A stretch of 64,000 bases of DNA. Origin: an uncultured Sphingomonadaceae bacterium. GTDB taxonomy: Bacteria > Pseudomonadota > Alphaproteobacteria > Sphingomonadales > Sphingomonadaceae. The translations under genes were made by a program, and so were the position numbers. Location of the stretch: NCBI GenBank assembly GCA_947499255.1, contig CANMNF010000001.1, positions 1,364,001 through 1,428,000 on the forward strand. Direction: 5' to 3'. The notes beneath the pieces are model-generated. The model was not told the DNA's origin. It saw only the letters and a program-made list of their open reading frames with translations, and made no database searches. Each line of letters starts with the position of its first letter. Position 1 is the stretch's first letter. Positions 1 to 8,970 of this stretch are shown piece after piece.

Positions 1-880
<880 letters not shown>

Positions 881-905
881 TGTGAAATCCAGCTTTTGCA
901 AGATC

Positions 906-935
906 AAGCCCCGGCAGCGATGTCGGGGCTTTTTC
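906..935 (+). terminator. Intrinsic terminator of katG
   Basis: An 8-bp perfect stem (AAGCCCCG with CGGGGCTT, 906-913 and 924-931) with a 10-base loop runs into a short T tract, 26 bases behind the katG stop codon. Confidence 0.85.
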
Positions 936-1047
936 TATATGCGGCAACTGCGTGCCCACATGCTTTGGCCGGCACGCTTTTGCACTTGCTCTTTGCCCGC
1001 GTGATGGCAATGGCTGGGCGCAAACAAGTTGCAAGAGAAAACGAACT

Positions 1048-1653
1048 ATGGTCGCCTCCAACCGCGCGCGTCTGTTTGCTGCTCTGATCGCTATGATCGC
1101 GGCATACAGTATGGGCTTGCAGCTTTATCTCAACACGCTGAACCTTGGATCGGTGACGGCGGGTGCGTTGCAAATGTCGCGCTATTTCACGATCCTTACC
1201 AATATCGCGGTGATGGTGATGATGGCGGGGATTGCGATGGGGTGGCGCGCGCCGCGTATGCTGATCCTATCGATGGTGACCGCGATTATTGGTGTGGGCA
1301 TTATCTATCACGTAGCGCTGTCGCATTTGCTCAATCAACAAGGGTGGGAGATTGTGTCGGATCAAGGCGTGCACACCGTTGTGCCTGTGCTCAGCGCGCT
1401 GTGGTGGGTGCTTTATGCGACCAGTGACAAGCGTGCTTTGCGGCAGATGCATTGGGTGACCTTGTGGCCGCTTTTGTATGCCGGTTATGCGCTTGTGCGC
1501 GGCAGTGTGGACGGGCTTTATCCCTATCCTTTTATGGATTTAAACGCGATTAGCCCCGGCATTTTGTCGCGCAATTTTGTGATCCTTCTGGTGATATTCT
1601 GGATCATCGGGGCAATCATGCATGGCGCAGCGCAATTGCGGCGCGGGCGATAG
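1048..1653 (+). CDS. Pr6Pr-type six-helix membrane protein
   Basis: A 201-residue very hydrophobic protein with about six predicted membrane segments (near residues 7-27, 40-60, 68-90, 107-127, 136-155 and 175-195). The segment QMSRYFTILTNIAVM resembles the signature of the Pr6Pr (FAR-17a/AIG1-like) membrane proteins, a family without a firm biochemical function in bacteria. The ATG at 1048 is chosen because the upstream in-frame extension (to 952) overlaps the katG terminator region and is not hydrophobic; AAGAGAA at 1032-1038 can serve as ribosome binding site. It stands alone between the katG terminator and a convergent minus-strand block. The family call is moderately sure; the role is unknown. 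Confidence 0.7.
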   Translation: MVASNRARLFAALIAMIAAYSMGLQLYLNTLNLGSVTAGALQMSRYFTILTNIAVMVMMAGIAMGWRAPRMLILSMVTAIIGVGIIYHVALSHLLNQQGWEIVSDQGVHTVVPVLSALWWVLYATSDKRALRQMHWVTLWPLLYAGYALVRGSVDGLYPYPFMDLNAISPGILSRNFVILLVIFWIIGAIMHGAAQLRRGR

Positions 1654-1656
1654 CTC

Positions 1657-2232
1657 TCACCGCCGCCGCAGCACGATATACAGCGCGCCCTCACCCCCGT
1701 GGCGGCGATGGGCTTTGCGGATGGCCGCGATATCAGAACCATGTGGCCCGGCCGCCAGCCAATCGAGGATTTTGGCACGAATTGCGCCGCGACGATGCGC
1801 TCTATCCGCAGCTTCAACCGGACGCGGCTTGCCCGTAATTACCAGCACCAGCCGCGCCCCCATCGCTTTGGCTTGCATCAGCCCGCTATCAAGCCGCCGA
1901 TGCGCAGAATCGAGTGTATGACCATGCAGATCGAGCGTGAAATCAGGCGCAGTCGAAGCGCGGCCCAAGCGCCGCTCCCAATGCGAATCAAGGCCATTTG
2001 CAGAGGCAGGCGGTGCAGGCTTTGCCGGCTGTTTGACCAATGGTGCAGGTCTGCGGTCTTTGGGCGATTTGGCAGGCGGTGCGACGGGTGCAGATTTCAC
2101 CGCGGGAACAGGCGCGGCAGGCGGGTTGGCGCGCAAAGTGGGCGATGGATGCAGCGGCGTCACGCTGGAGGCGAGTTTCGCCCACAAGGCCTGTTCTTCC
2201 GCTGACAGCCCTCTTGGCGTGCGCCCGCTCAT
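1657..2232 (-). CDS. Smr-domain protein (MutS2 C-terminal-like)
   Basis: A 191-residue protein with a flexible Ala/Pro/Lys-rich N-terminal half (about residues 30-80) and a C-terminal Smr domain. The Smr signature is visible as LDLHGHTLDSA at about residues 100-110, then the conserved VITGK near 134 and a glycine-containing HGGEGALYIVLRRR end. Stand-alone Smr domains can nick or bind nucleic acids; the exact substrate of the alphaproteobacterial short form is not established. Its start overlaps the mltA stop by four bases, and the order timA-like, mltA, smr next to secB is a common alphaproteobacterial block, which points to co-transcription. Confidence 0.88.
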   Translation of the reverse strand: MSGRTPRGLSAEEQALWAKLASSVTPLHPSPTLRANPPAAPVPAVKSAPVAPPAKSPKDRRPAPLVKQPAKPAPPASANGLDSHWERRLGRASTAPDFTLDLHGHTLDSAHRRLDSGLMQAKAMGARLVLVITGKPRPVEAADRAHRRGAIRAKILDWLAAGPHGSDIAAIRKAHRRHGGEGALYIVLRRR

Positions 2233-3473
2233 CGCTCCAGCCGTGCTGCGGCCTCTTTGGGCAGGAAGATCAGCGCCTCCCCGCGCCCGCTCATCCCGCC
2301 GGCAATCTGGCGTGCGCGCTCACCTGCGCCCCAAAAAGTGTCGAACCGGTTGGCGCCTTTGATTGCGCCGCCAGTGTCTTGAGCCACCCACAATCCATCT
2401 GCCACATTGCGGTCCAGATCGAGGTGGACGGGCGCGCCATAAGGCACAAAGCGCGGATCAACCGCCACCGTATCTTGCGCTTTCACAGCCACACCGATGG
2501 AGCCGAGCGGGCCATCACCTGTCAGCTCACGAAAAAACACCCAGCTGCGATTTTCGCGCATCAGCGCTTTGCCAGCTTCAGGTTGTTCGCGCAGATATTG
2601 CATAATGCCTTGCATAGAGCCTGCATATTGCCCCGGCCCATCACCCAGCAGCCCGCGTTGCCGCATCAATCCGCCAATCCCGGTATAGGCATGGCCGTTC
2701 TGCCCGGCATAGCCGATGCGAATGACATCGCCTTCAGGTGTGCGCAGGCGGCCAGAGCCTTGAATTTGCAGGAAGAAAAACTCAACCTCGTCCGCTGCCC
2801 AGGCAATCTCCAACCCGCGACCGGCCAAAGCGCCTTGTTCTATCTGGGTGCGATCAAAATAGGGGGCAACGCGGCCATTGTCATATTGGCGGACCAAAGG
2901 CGCGCGGCCCTCGCGCTCGGTAACAGGGACATCGGCGGGCCATGCGCGCACCAGATCATCGGGAACGGCGTAAACGGGGACTGTGAAGCCGGGGCGTCTT
3001 GTGCGGCTGCCCATGATTTCAGGTTCGAAATAGCCGGTGGCAAAAGCGGTGCCATCGCCAACGCGCACTGGCGTAAAATACCGGTCAAAAAACAACCGCG
3101 CACTTTCACGCGGCCAGCTTGGCGCTGCATCGCATGGGGCCCGCCAATCGGACAGGCGCGTGAGGCCCGAGACATCCTCTCGCCGGGTGGCCACATGGCA
3201 ACTTGCTTGAAAAGCGCTTAGCGCTTGTGCGGCATCATCATCGGTGAAGCGCAAGGCCAGCACCGATGGCCCGCGCGCAATGCCTGCAGCAATCGCGCTT
3301 GCAATTATCGGTCCAGTGGGAGCGGGCTGAGTTTCAGCAGGCTGGCTAGGGGCAGGCTGGCTTGGTGCAGGGCGTGGAGGCGCTGGCGGTACCGAGCTTT
3401 CAGGAATAACGCGGACACATGCCGTCAATGCGGCAAGCATCGCAATCGCAGTGATCGTTCGGAGACGCAGCAT
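2229..3473 (-). CDS. mltA: Membrane-bound lytic murein transglycosylase A
   Basis: Lytic transglycosylase that cleaves the MurNAc-GlcNAc bond of peptidoglycan and leaves 1,6-anhydro-MurNAc. The 414-residue protein has a lipoprotein signal (LTAC, Cys at residue 19), a proline/glutamine-rich spacer (about 25-52), an MltA domain with the inserted barrel, and a C-terminal 3D domain. The 3D part shows VDPRFVPYGAPVHLDLD and QDTGGAIKGANRFDTFWG, which carries the catalytic aspartate region of MltA. It is translationally coupled to smr downstream and lies 22 bases behind the Tim44-like gene. Length and motif content agree with an active enzyme anchored in the outer membrane. Confidence 0.95.
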   Translation of the reverse strand: MLRLRTITAIAMLAALTACVRVIPESSVPPAPPRPAPSQPAPSQPAETQPAPTGPIIASAIAAGIARGPSVLALRFTDDDAAQALSAFQASCHVATRREDVSGLTRLSDWRAPCDAAPSWPRESARLFFDRYFTPVRVGDGTAFATGYFEPEIMGSRTRRPGFTVPVYAVPDDLVRAWPADVPVTEREGRAPLVRQYDNGRVAPYFDRTQIEQGALAGRGLEIAWAADEVEFFFLQIQGSGRLRTPEGDVIRIGYAGQNGHAYTGIGGLMRQRGLLGDGPGQYAGSMQGIMQYLREQPEAGKALMRENRSWVFFRELTGDGPLGSIGVAVKAQDTVAVDPRFVPYGAPVHLDLDRNVADGLWVAQDTGGAIKGANRFDTFWGAGERARQIAGGMSGRGEALIFLPKEAAARLER

Positions 3474-3495
3474 CGTGCGCAGCGCCTCTCAACAA

Positions 3496-4152
3496 TCAAC
3501 CGATATCGGTTTCATCGAGCAGCCAGGCGGGATCCTGGCTCGTCACATCGCGGCTGAACGTCCAGATATCGCGGCTTTCCACCGCATCATCCAAAGACCC
3601 GGCGATAACATTGCCGTCTTTATCGCGCAGCACCGATGCAATGTCAGAGACAAACCGCACCGCAATGCGCGCCACTTTGCCATCCAGCATGGCGGAATGA
3701 ACCGTGGTGTCTTCCACCCGGATCAGCTTGTTATCAAGCGATTGGCCAGCGGCCTCGCGTTCATCGATGGCACCGGCAAAGCCTTCATAAACATCGTCAT
3801 CGCACAATTCGCGCAGCTCTTCCTTGTCGCCGCGCCAGAACGCTTCGAGCACCATTTCATACGCGCCGCGTGCACCTTCGAGGAAGGGCAGCAGTTTAAA
3901 CCGGCGATCAGCGCTGGAAATATCGCGCAGGCCGCGTTCAATGGCAGGCGGAAAGCCAGCCAACGCGCGATCGCTTTGCGGAGCTTCTGTCACGGCTTGC
4001 GGCGCGGTATTGGCAGCGCCAGCTTCATCGCCGCGTTCAAAGCGGTTGGGGATGACTTCTTCTTCATGTTCTGCACGCCGTCCCAGCACCGAATACAGGC
4101 GCATGCCGAGAAAAGCGGCGATCATGGCGAGAATGATGATTTCAGGTATCAC
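3496..4152 (-). CDS. Tim44/TimA-family membrane-associated adaptor
   Basis: A 218-residue protein with one N-terminal membrane anchor (about residues 3-20), an acidic spacer and a C-terminal Tim44-like domain (about 75-215) ending in ESRDIWTFSRDVTSQDPAWLLDET, which is typical of the family. Bacterial members are thought to be membrane-linked adaptors or envelope biogenesis factors; a direct role is not proven. The GTG at 4152 is preferred: GGGAA stands a few bases upstream and the protein then begins with the usual IPEIIILAMIAAFLGMRLY segment. The frame stays open a further 645 bases upstream, but that extension has no family similarity. First gene of the block with mltA and smr, divergent from secB. 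Confidence 0.88.
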   Translation of the reverse strand: MIPEIIILAMIAAFLGMRLYSVLGRRAEHEEEVIPNRFERGDEAGAANTAPQAVTEAPQSDRALAGFPPAIERGLRDISSADRRFKLLPFLEGARGAYEMVLEAFWRGDKEELRELCDDDVYEGFAGAIDEREAAGQSLDNKLIRVEDTTVHSAMLDGKVARIAVRFVSDIASVLRDKDGNVIAGSLDDAVESRDIWTFSRDVTSQDPAWLLDETDIG

Positions 4153-4467
4153 TAGTATTTCCCGTTTGGCGTCTTTGCCCGCATGGGCATCTTGAGCGTT
4201 TTGGCCGTTTCGCTGTTGGCCATCTGATATGAGCCGATTCGCAGCTGCATGGAATAACAGCCTTCCTCTTATCAACCTATTGTGACCCAGATAGGGTCCC
4301 TTTTCAATTGAACAACCAAGCCTTTCGCCTGCATGAAGCAACTGCGCAACAGATTTGCTGCAACATTGCGGGCCAGCGCGTGCAATGCTAGGCGCTCGCG
4401 CCCATAGAGGTATGAAGCGCTGGCGGATTGTCCGCCTGCCCGCACCAGTCAATGAGAGATAGTGATT
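4153..4467. other. Divergent intergenic region between the Tim44-like gene and secB
   Basis: About 315 bases without a gene. It must hold the promoters for both directions. A weak sigma70-like pair for secB can be seen (TTGCGG at 4366-4371 and an ATGCTAGG stretch around 4386-4392), but the match is poor. No tRNA, repeat or terminator hairpin was recognised. Confidence 0.4.
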
Positions 4468-5013
4468 ATGGCCGATGACGGCAATGTTCTGACCGACCTT
4501 GATAACGCAGCCAAAGCCAATGGCGAGGATACCCAGCCTGTCGCCGGATTGATTTCGCAATATGTGAAAGATCTCAGCGTTGAAAATCCCAAGGCTCCTG
4601 AAAGCTTCCAGTGGCGCGATCAGCCCGAAATGGACGTACAGTTCAATATCGGCGCACAATCGGTGAATGAGGAAGTGAGCGAAGTTGAGCTTAAGATCAC
4701 CGTCACCTCCAAAACGCCGCAGGGCACGCAGTTCATCGTTGATTTGGCCTATTGCGGCCTTGTTGGGATGCGCAATATCGGGGACGATCAAAAGCACGCC
4801 TTCACCTTTGCTGAAGCGCCGCGTTTGCTATTCCCTTTCGCGCGCCGTGTGGTGTCCGATGCGGTTCGTGATGCAGGCTTCCCGCCGGTAATGCTCGATC
4901 CTATTGATTTTAACGGCTTGTATGTCCAACGCCTGCAAGAAAAGCGCGCCCAAGAAACCGGCGCTGGCGGCGCCGCGCCAAGCACTCCGCCTGCTGGCGG
5001 CAGCGAAGGTTAA
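4468..5013 (+). CDS. secB: Protein-export chaperone SecB
   Basis: Tetrameric cytoplasmic chaperone that keeps preproteins unfolded and hands them to SecA. The 181-residue protein has the SecB fold signatures: IGAQSVNEEVSEVELKITV, FIVDLAYCGLVGM and the near-C-terminal LLFPFARRVVSDAVRDAGFPP followed by LDPIDFNGLYVQ. A Gly/Ala/Pro-rich tail closes the protein. The ATG at 4468 is used rather than the GTG at 4462 because GAGAG at 4453-4457 sits at better spacing and other SecB proteins start near here. It is followed after 27 bases by murJ. Confidence 0.97.
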   Translation: MADDGNVLTDLDNAAKANGEDTQPVAGLISQYVKDLSVENPKAPESFQWRDQPEMDVQFNIGAQSVNEEVSEVELKITVTSKTPQGTQFIVDLAYCGLVGMRNIGDDQKHAFTFAEAPRLLFPFARRVVSDAVRDAGFPPVMLDPIDFNGLYVQRLQEKRAQETGAGGAAPSTPPAGGSEG

Positions 5014-5040
5014 ACCCATCGGCGCGCGGGCTACAAAACT

Positions 5041-6612
5041 ATGAGCCTGCTCAAAAATGTCGGCACAATCGGTTCGCTGACAATGGTCAGCCGTGTCGCG
5101 GGAATGGCGCGCGAGATGATATTCTCGCGCGTCCTTGGCGCCAATGATGTGACCGATGCCTGGTTTCAGGCTTTCATCATTCCCAATGTGTTTCGCCGCC
5201 TGTTTGCCGAAGGCGCATTTTCAGCAGCCTTTGTGCCGATGTTCTCCAAACGCCTGCACGGTGATGGCGGGATAGAGGAAGCGCGCAGTTTCTCTGCCGA
5301 TGTCCTGTCCGTGCTGCTGCCTGTGCTGATTGCGCTCGCCGCAGTGTTTGAGATGGCGATGCCGGGCATTATCTGGCTGCTGGCGGAAAAGCCGATGGAT
5401 GCCGAAAACTTCCCGCTCGCAGTGGATTTCGCGCGGATCATGTTTCCTTATATCGTGCTGGTGAGCTTGGTGACTTTGTTCACCGGCATGCTCAATTCCG
5501 TGTCCCGCTTTGCGCCCGGCGCAAGCTTTCCGATCATTCTCAATCTGGTGCTGATCACCGCTTTGCTGGTGGGAGAACGCTGGATGGCGACAGGCGCGAG
5601 CCTTGAGCAGGTCACCTATGGCATTGCCTGGGCGGTGACTGTGGCAGGCGTGATGCAGCTCATCTGGCTGTATATCTGGGTGCGGGTCGAAGGTTTCGAA
5701 GTGAAGCTGCGCCTGCCCCGGTTAACGCCTGAGGTGAAGCGGCTGTGCATTATCGCTCTGCCTGCCGCGATTGGTGGCGGCGCGTATCAGATCAACACGC
5801 TGGTACAGCTCTATTTCCTCAATCAGCTCGATAGCGGCGCGGTAAGTTATATGAACTATGCCGACCGGCTTAATCAGCTGCCCTTGGGCATTATCGGCAT
5901 TGCGCTATCCACCGCGATCCTGCCCACGCTTTCCAAATTTGTGGGCGGCGATAACAAGGAAGGCGCAGACCGCATCCAAACCGATGCAATCGAACTTGCC
6001 ATGCTGCTGACTTTGCCTGCTGCGGTTGCCTTGGCAATTTGTGCAGCGCCTTTTGTGACGATGATCTTCCAAGGCGGGCGCTTCGAAATGGCCGATGCTG
6101 CGATCACGGGTGAAGTGCTGGCGATGCTGGTCTTGGGCTTGCCTGCCTATGTGCTGGTAAAGGTGCTGGTGCCCAATTTTTACGCCCGCGCCGATACCAA
6201 GACGCCCGTTTATGCCGCGTTTTTATCGCTGGCGATTTTCATTGCGCTCAACATTGCTTTTCTGGACGAGCTGGGCGTGCGCGGCGTGGCTTTGGCAAGC
6301 GTGATCGGCGCATGGCTCAACACTGCGTTTTTGTACGGCGTGCTGGTCCATCGCGGCCATTATAAAGCGCCGCCTGCCTTGTTCTTGCGCCTGTTTCGCC
6401 AACTGATCGCTGCCGCCGCGATGGGAGCTGCCTTGTGGTATGCGCGCGATTTGCTAACCGGCTTTTACGCAAGCGGTTTGTTTGAACGCCTGTTTGCTTT
6501 GGCGGTCCTCGTAGTGGGGGCCGTTATTGTCTATTTCGCCGTGGCCTTCGCGATTGGCGCGATTGACCGGACCAGAATTGCCAAGCTTACCAAGAAAAAG
6601 GCCCACGAATAA
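5041..6612 (+). CDS. murJ: Lipid II flippase MurJ (MviN)
   Basis: Integral membrane protein that moves lipid II across the inner membrane for peptidoglycan synthesis. The 523-residue sequence begins with the hallmark LLKNVGTIGSLTMVSRVAGM and RVLGANDVTDAWFQAFIIPN, followed by RRLFAEGAFSAAFVP, and continues with about 14 hydrophobic segments, including the conserved NYADRLNQLPLGIIGIALSTAILP region around residue 280. Length is normal for the family. Its TAA stop shares one base with the trpS start codon, so the two are translationally coupled. Confidence 0.96.
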   Translation: MSLLKNVGTIGSLTMVSRVAGMAREMIFSRVLGANDVTDAWFQAFIIPNVFRRLFAEGAFSAAFVPMFSKRLHGDGGIEEARSFSADVLSVLLPVLIALAAVFEMAMPGIIWLLAEKPMDAENFPLAVDFARIMFPYIVLVSLVTLFTGMLNSVSRFAPGASFPIILNLVLITALLVGERWMATGASLEQVTYGIAWAVTVAGVMQLIWLYIWVRVEGFEVKLRLPRLTPEVKRLCIIALPAAIGGGAYQINTLVQLYFLNQLDSGAVSYMNYADRLNQLPLGIIGIALSTAILPTLSKFVGGDNKEGADRIQTDAIELAMLLTLPAAVALAICAAPFVTMIFQGGRFEMADAAITGEVLAMLVLGLPAYVLVKVLVPNFYARADTKTPVYAAFLSLAIFIALNIAFLDELGVRGVALASVIGAWLNTAFLYGVLVHRGHYKAPPALFLRLFRQLIAAAAMGAALWYARDLLTGFYASGLFERLFALAVLVVGAVIVYFAVAFAIGAIDRTRIAKLTKKKAHE

Positions 6613-7634
6613 TGCAAGTCGTCTCAGGCATTCAGCCCACTGGCACCCCGCACCTGGGGAACTATCTGGGCGCTATCGTCAATTATGTGAAACTTCAGGA
6701 TGAAGAGGAAAAAGCAGGCCGCAAGTGCCTGATCTTCTTGGCCGACCTGCACGCCATTTCGATGCCGCACAAACCAGCTGAGCTGCATTCTGCCACGCTG
6801 GAAATGGTCGCGACTTTGGTGGCTTGCGGCGTTGATCCGAGCAAAACGGTCCTGTTCAATCAGGCCCAAGTGCCCGCCCATGCAGAAATGCAATGGTTGC
6901 TGACCGGCACTGCGCGGATGGGCTGGCTTAACCGCATGACGCAGTGGAAGGACAAAGCTGGCAAAAACCGCGAAGGCGCAAGCGCTGCGCTGTTTGGCTA
7001 TCCCGTGCTGCAAGCAGCTGATGTGCTGCTTTATCAAGCGACGCATGTGCCCGTGGGTGATGATCAGAAACAACATTTGGAGCTGGCGCGCGACATTGCG
7101 CAAAAGTTCAACAATGATTTCGCGAGCGAAGATGCACCCGTCTTCACTTTGCCCGAGCCATATATCCCGCCAATGGCTGCGCGCATTATGTCTCTGCGCG
7201 ATGGTTCGAAAAAGATGTCCAAATCCGAACCCTCGGAAATGAGCCGCATTAATCTGAACGATGATGCTGACACAATGGCGCAGAAAATTCGCAAAGCGCG
7301 CACCGATCCAGAACCTTTGCCAAGCGAGCTGGAAGGCCTTGAAGGCCGGCCCGAAGCGCTCAATCTGGTGACGATTTTTGCGGCGCTTTCTGGTTCCACA
7401 CCCGAAGCTGTGCTGGCCGAACATGGTAATCAGATGTTTGGCCATTTCAAGCCTGTTCTGGCAGAGTTGCTGGTGGAAAAGCTGGGGCCGCTGCGCGATC
7501 GGTTTGTTGAGCTGAAGGAGGATCGCGAGGCGCTCACTGCGATTTTAGCGCGCGGAGCCAGCCAAGCGCGTGAGCTGAGCGCACCCACGCTTGATAGCGC
7601 GTATAAGGCGCTTGGTCTGGTGCGCGGGCGATAG
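6612..7634 (+). CDS. trpS: Tryptophan-tRNA ligase
   Basis: Class I aminoacyl-tRNA synthetase that charges tRNA-Trp. The 340-residue protein opens with SGIQPTGTPHLGNYLGA, where PHLGN is the HIGH-type ATP-binding motif, and has KKMSKSEPS near residue 200 as the KMSKS loop. FGYPVLQAADVLLYQATHVPVGDDQKQHLE is the tryptophan-binding region. The ATG at 6612 overlaps the murJ stop. An inverted repeat follows 20 bases after the stop codon. Confidence 0.97.
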   Translation: MQVVSGIQPTGTPHLGNYLGAIVNYVKLQDEEEKAGRKCLIFLADLHAISMPHKPAELHSATLEMVATLVACGVDPSKTVLFNQAQVPAHAEMQWLLTGTARMGWLNRMTQWKDKAGKNREGASAALFGYPVLQAADVLLYQATHVPVGDDQKQHLELARDIAQKFNNDFASEDAPVFTLPEPYIPPMAARIMSLRDGSKKMSKSEPSEMSRINLNDDADTMAQKIRKARTDPEPLPSELEGLEGRPEALNLVTIFAALSGSTPEAVLAEHGNQMFGHFKPVLAELLVEKLGPLRDRFVELKEDREALTAILARGASQARELSAPTLDSAYKALGLVRGR

Positions 7635-7654
7635 GTTGAGCGGTTTGGCGGTTA

Positions 7655-7676
7655 AAGCGCGGTTCAGGCCGCGCTT
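7655..7676 (+). terminator. Inverted repeat behind trpS, possible terminator
   Basis: A perfect 8-bp stem (AAGCGCGG with CCGCGCTT) and a six-base loop lie 20 bases after trpS. No real T tract follows, so this may be a weak terminator or only an mRNA 3'-end stabiliser. Confidence 0.4.
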
Positions 7677-7777
7677 GCCATAAGTTGCTGCATAGTCGAG
7701 ATAAAGATTCGGTGCAAAGGCGTTTTGCCTGCGCAATGTTCGCCCCGGGTCGCAACAAGGTCTGCGAGAGAAGAGCT

Positions 7778-8497
7778 ATGTCAAAATCCACCACCACCGC
7801 GCGCTTTGCCAAGCTTGCCGCTGCTCCCCTGCTGTTGGCCGGACTTGGCGCATGCGCAAGCAACTTTAACGCCGATGTGTCGCGTTTTCAGGCGCAATTG
7901 CCTGCGCCTCAAGGGGAAAGTTTTGCCGTTGTGGCAGATGATCCTGCGCTTGCTGGCGGGCTTGAATTTGCCCTGTATTCCGATTTCGTCGAAGCAGAAA
8001 TGGCACAGCTTGGTTATGCCGCTGCCGCTTCGCCGGAAGAAGCAACGCTGCTCGTGCGGTTTGATTACGGTGTTGACGAAGGGCGCGAACGTGTCCGATC
8101 CACCGGTTTTGCCCGGCACCGCGATCCGTTTTTCAATTCATGGTACGGCTATCGCCCGGTATATTTCCGCGATCGTTTAGGCCGCACCCGCATCTCTTAC
8201 GCGCCCAGCCGCGCATGGGGTTATGGCTGGCACGATCCGTTCTTTGGCCGTGGCGGCGGCGTTTCCAGCGTCACTGTCTTTACCAGCGGTATCGATCTGA
8301 AAATCGATGACGTTTCAACTGGCGAACGCCTGTTTGAAGGCAAGGCCGAAGCGGTTTCAACTTCGAACCGATTGCAATATCTTGTGCCCAATCTGGTTGA
8401 AGCGATGTTCACCGATTTCCCTGGGGGAAATGGCGAAACAGTGCGCATTTCGGTCAAGCCGGAAGATCAGCCCGTGCAGCGTTCAGCGCGCCGCTGA
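7778..8497 (+). CDS. DUF4136 domain lipoprotein
   Basis: A 239-residue predicted lipoprotein: signal peptide with the lipobox LGAC (Cys 26), then a DUF4136-type domain. Typical features are the short AYATVxx-like SFAVVADDP start, the VEAEMAQLGYAAAASPEEATLLVRFDYGVDEG segment and the closing VEAMFTDFPGGNGETVRI. A Trp/Tyr/Arg-rich insert (FNSWYGYRPVYFRDRLGR, then a GYGWHDPFFGRGGG stretch) sits in the middle. Function of DUF4136 proteins is unknown; they are exported or outer-membrane lipoproteins. ATG 7778 is chosen because it gives a clean signal peptide and has GAGAAGAG just upstream. A second member of the family lies at 39453-40055. Confidence 0.85.
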   Translation: MSKSTTTARFAKLAAAPLLLAGLGACASNFNADVSRFQAQLPAPQGESFAVVADDPALAGGLEFALYSDFVEAEMAQLGYAAAASPEEATLLVRFDYGVDEGRERVRSTGFARHRDPFFNSWYGYRPVYFRDRLGRTRISYAPSRAWGYGWHDPFFGRGGGVSSVTVFTSGIDLKIDDVSTGERLFEGKAEAVSTSNRLQYLVPNLVEAMFTDFPGGNGETVRISVKPEDQPVQRSARR

Positions 8498-8507
8498 AAC
8501 TAAATTT

Positions 8508-8966
8508 CTAAAGCTTGGCGTGTCCGCCGGTGGAGCCAAAACCGCCTTCACCGCGGACCGTTTCGCCAAGCTCCTCAACCACTGCCCAATCAGCCAGCAC
8601 GACAGGTGCCAGCACCATCTGCGCAATCCTGTCCCCGCGCGCAATGGCGAAGTCTGCATCGCCCAGATTGATCATGATGATTTTCAGCTCGCCGCGATAA
8701 TCGCTGTCAATCGTGCCCGGCGTGTTGGGCAGGCTGATGCCGTGTTTTAACGCAAGGCCAGAACGCGGGCGGACCTGTATTTCAAAGCCCTCCGGGATCG
8801 CCACCGCAAAGCCTGTGGCAACCGCATGGCGCGCGCCCGGAGCCAGCGTCACACTTTCCGCCGCCAACACATCCATGCCCGCCGCGCCATCGGTGGCATA
8901 AGCAGGCAATGCCAAGCCGTTACCATGGGGCAGGCGGCGAATTTCAACGGCAATTTTCTGGGTCAC
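8508..8966 (-). CDS. dut: dUTP diphosphatase
   Basis: Trimeric dUTPase that hydrolyses dUTP to dUMP and pyrophosphate, preventing uracil incorporation and feeding dTMP synthesis. All five family motifs are present in the 152 residues: DGAAGMDV (26-33), RPRSGLA (66-72), the uracil-binding [10 protein letters not shown] with its catalytic Asp (84-93), RIAQMV, and the C-terminal GGFGSTG arm. The gene starts four bases behind coaBC, an arrangement common in Alphaproteobacteria, so it is probably expressed with it. Confidence 0.97.
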   Translation of the reverse strand: MTQKIAVEIRRLPHGNGLALPAYATDGAAGMDVLAAESVTLAPGARHAVATGFAVAIPEGFEIQVRPRSGLALKHGISLPNTPGTIDSDYRGELKIIMINLGDADFAIARGDRIAQMVLAPVVLADWAVVEELGETVRGEGGFGSTGGHAKL

Positions 8967-8970
8967 AACA

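Noticed and set aside
4153-4797. Upstream extension of the Tim44-like frame by some 215 codons
   Set aside because: It overlaps the secB start on the other strand and has no similarity to the family; the GTG at 4152 gives the expected membrane anchor.
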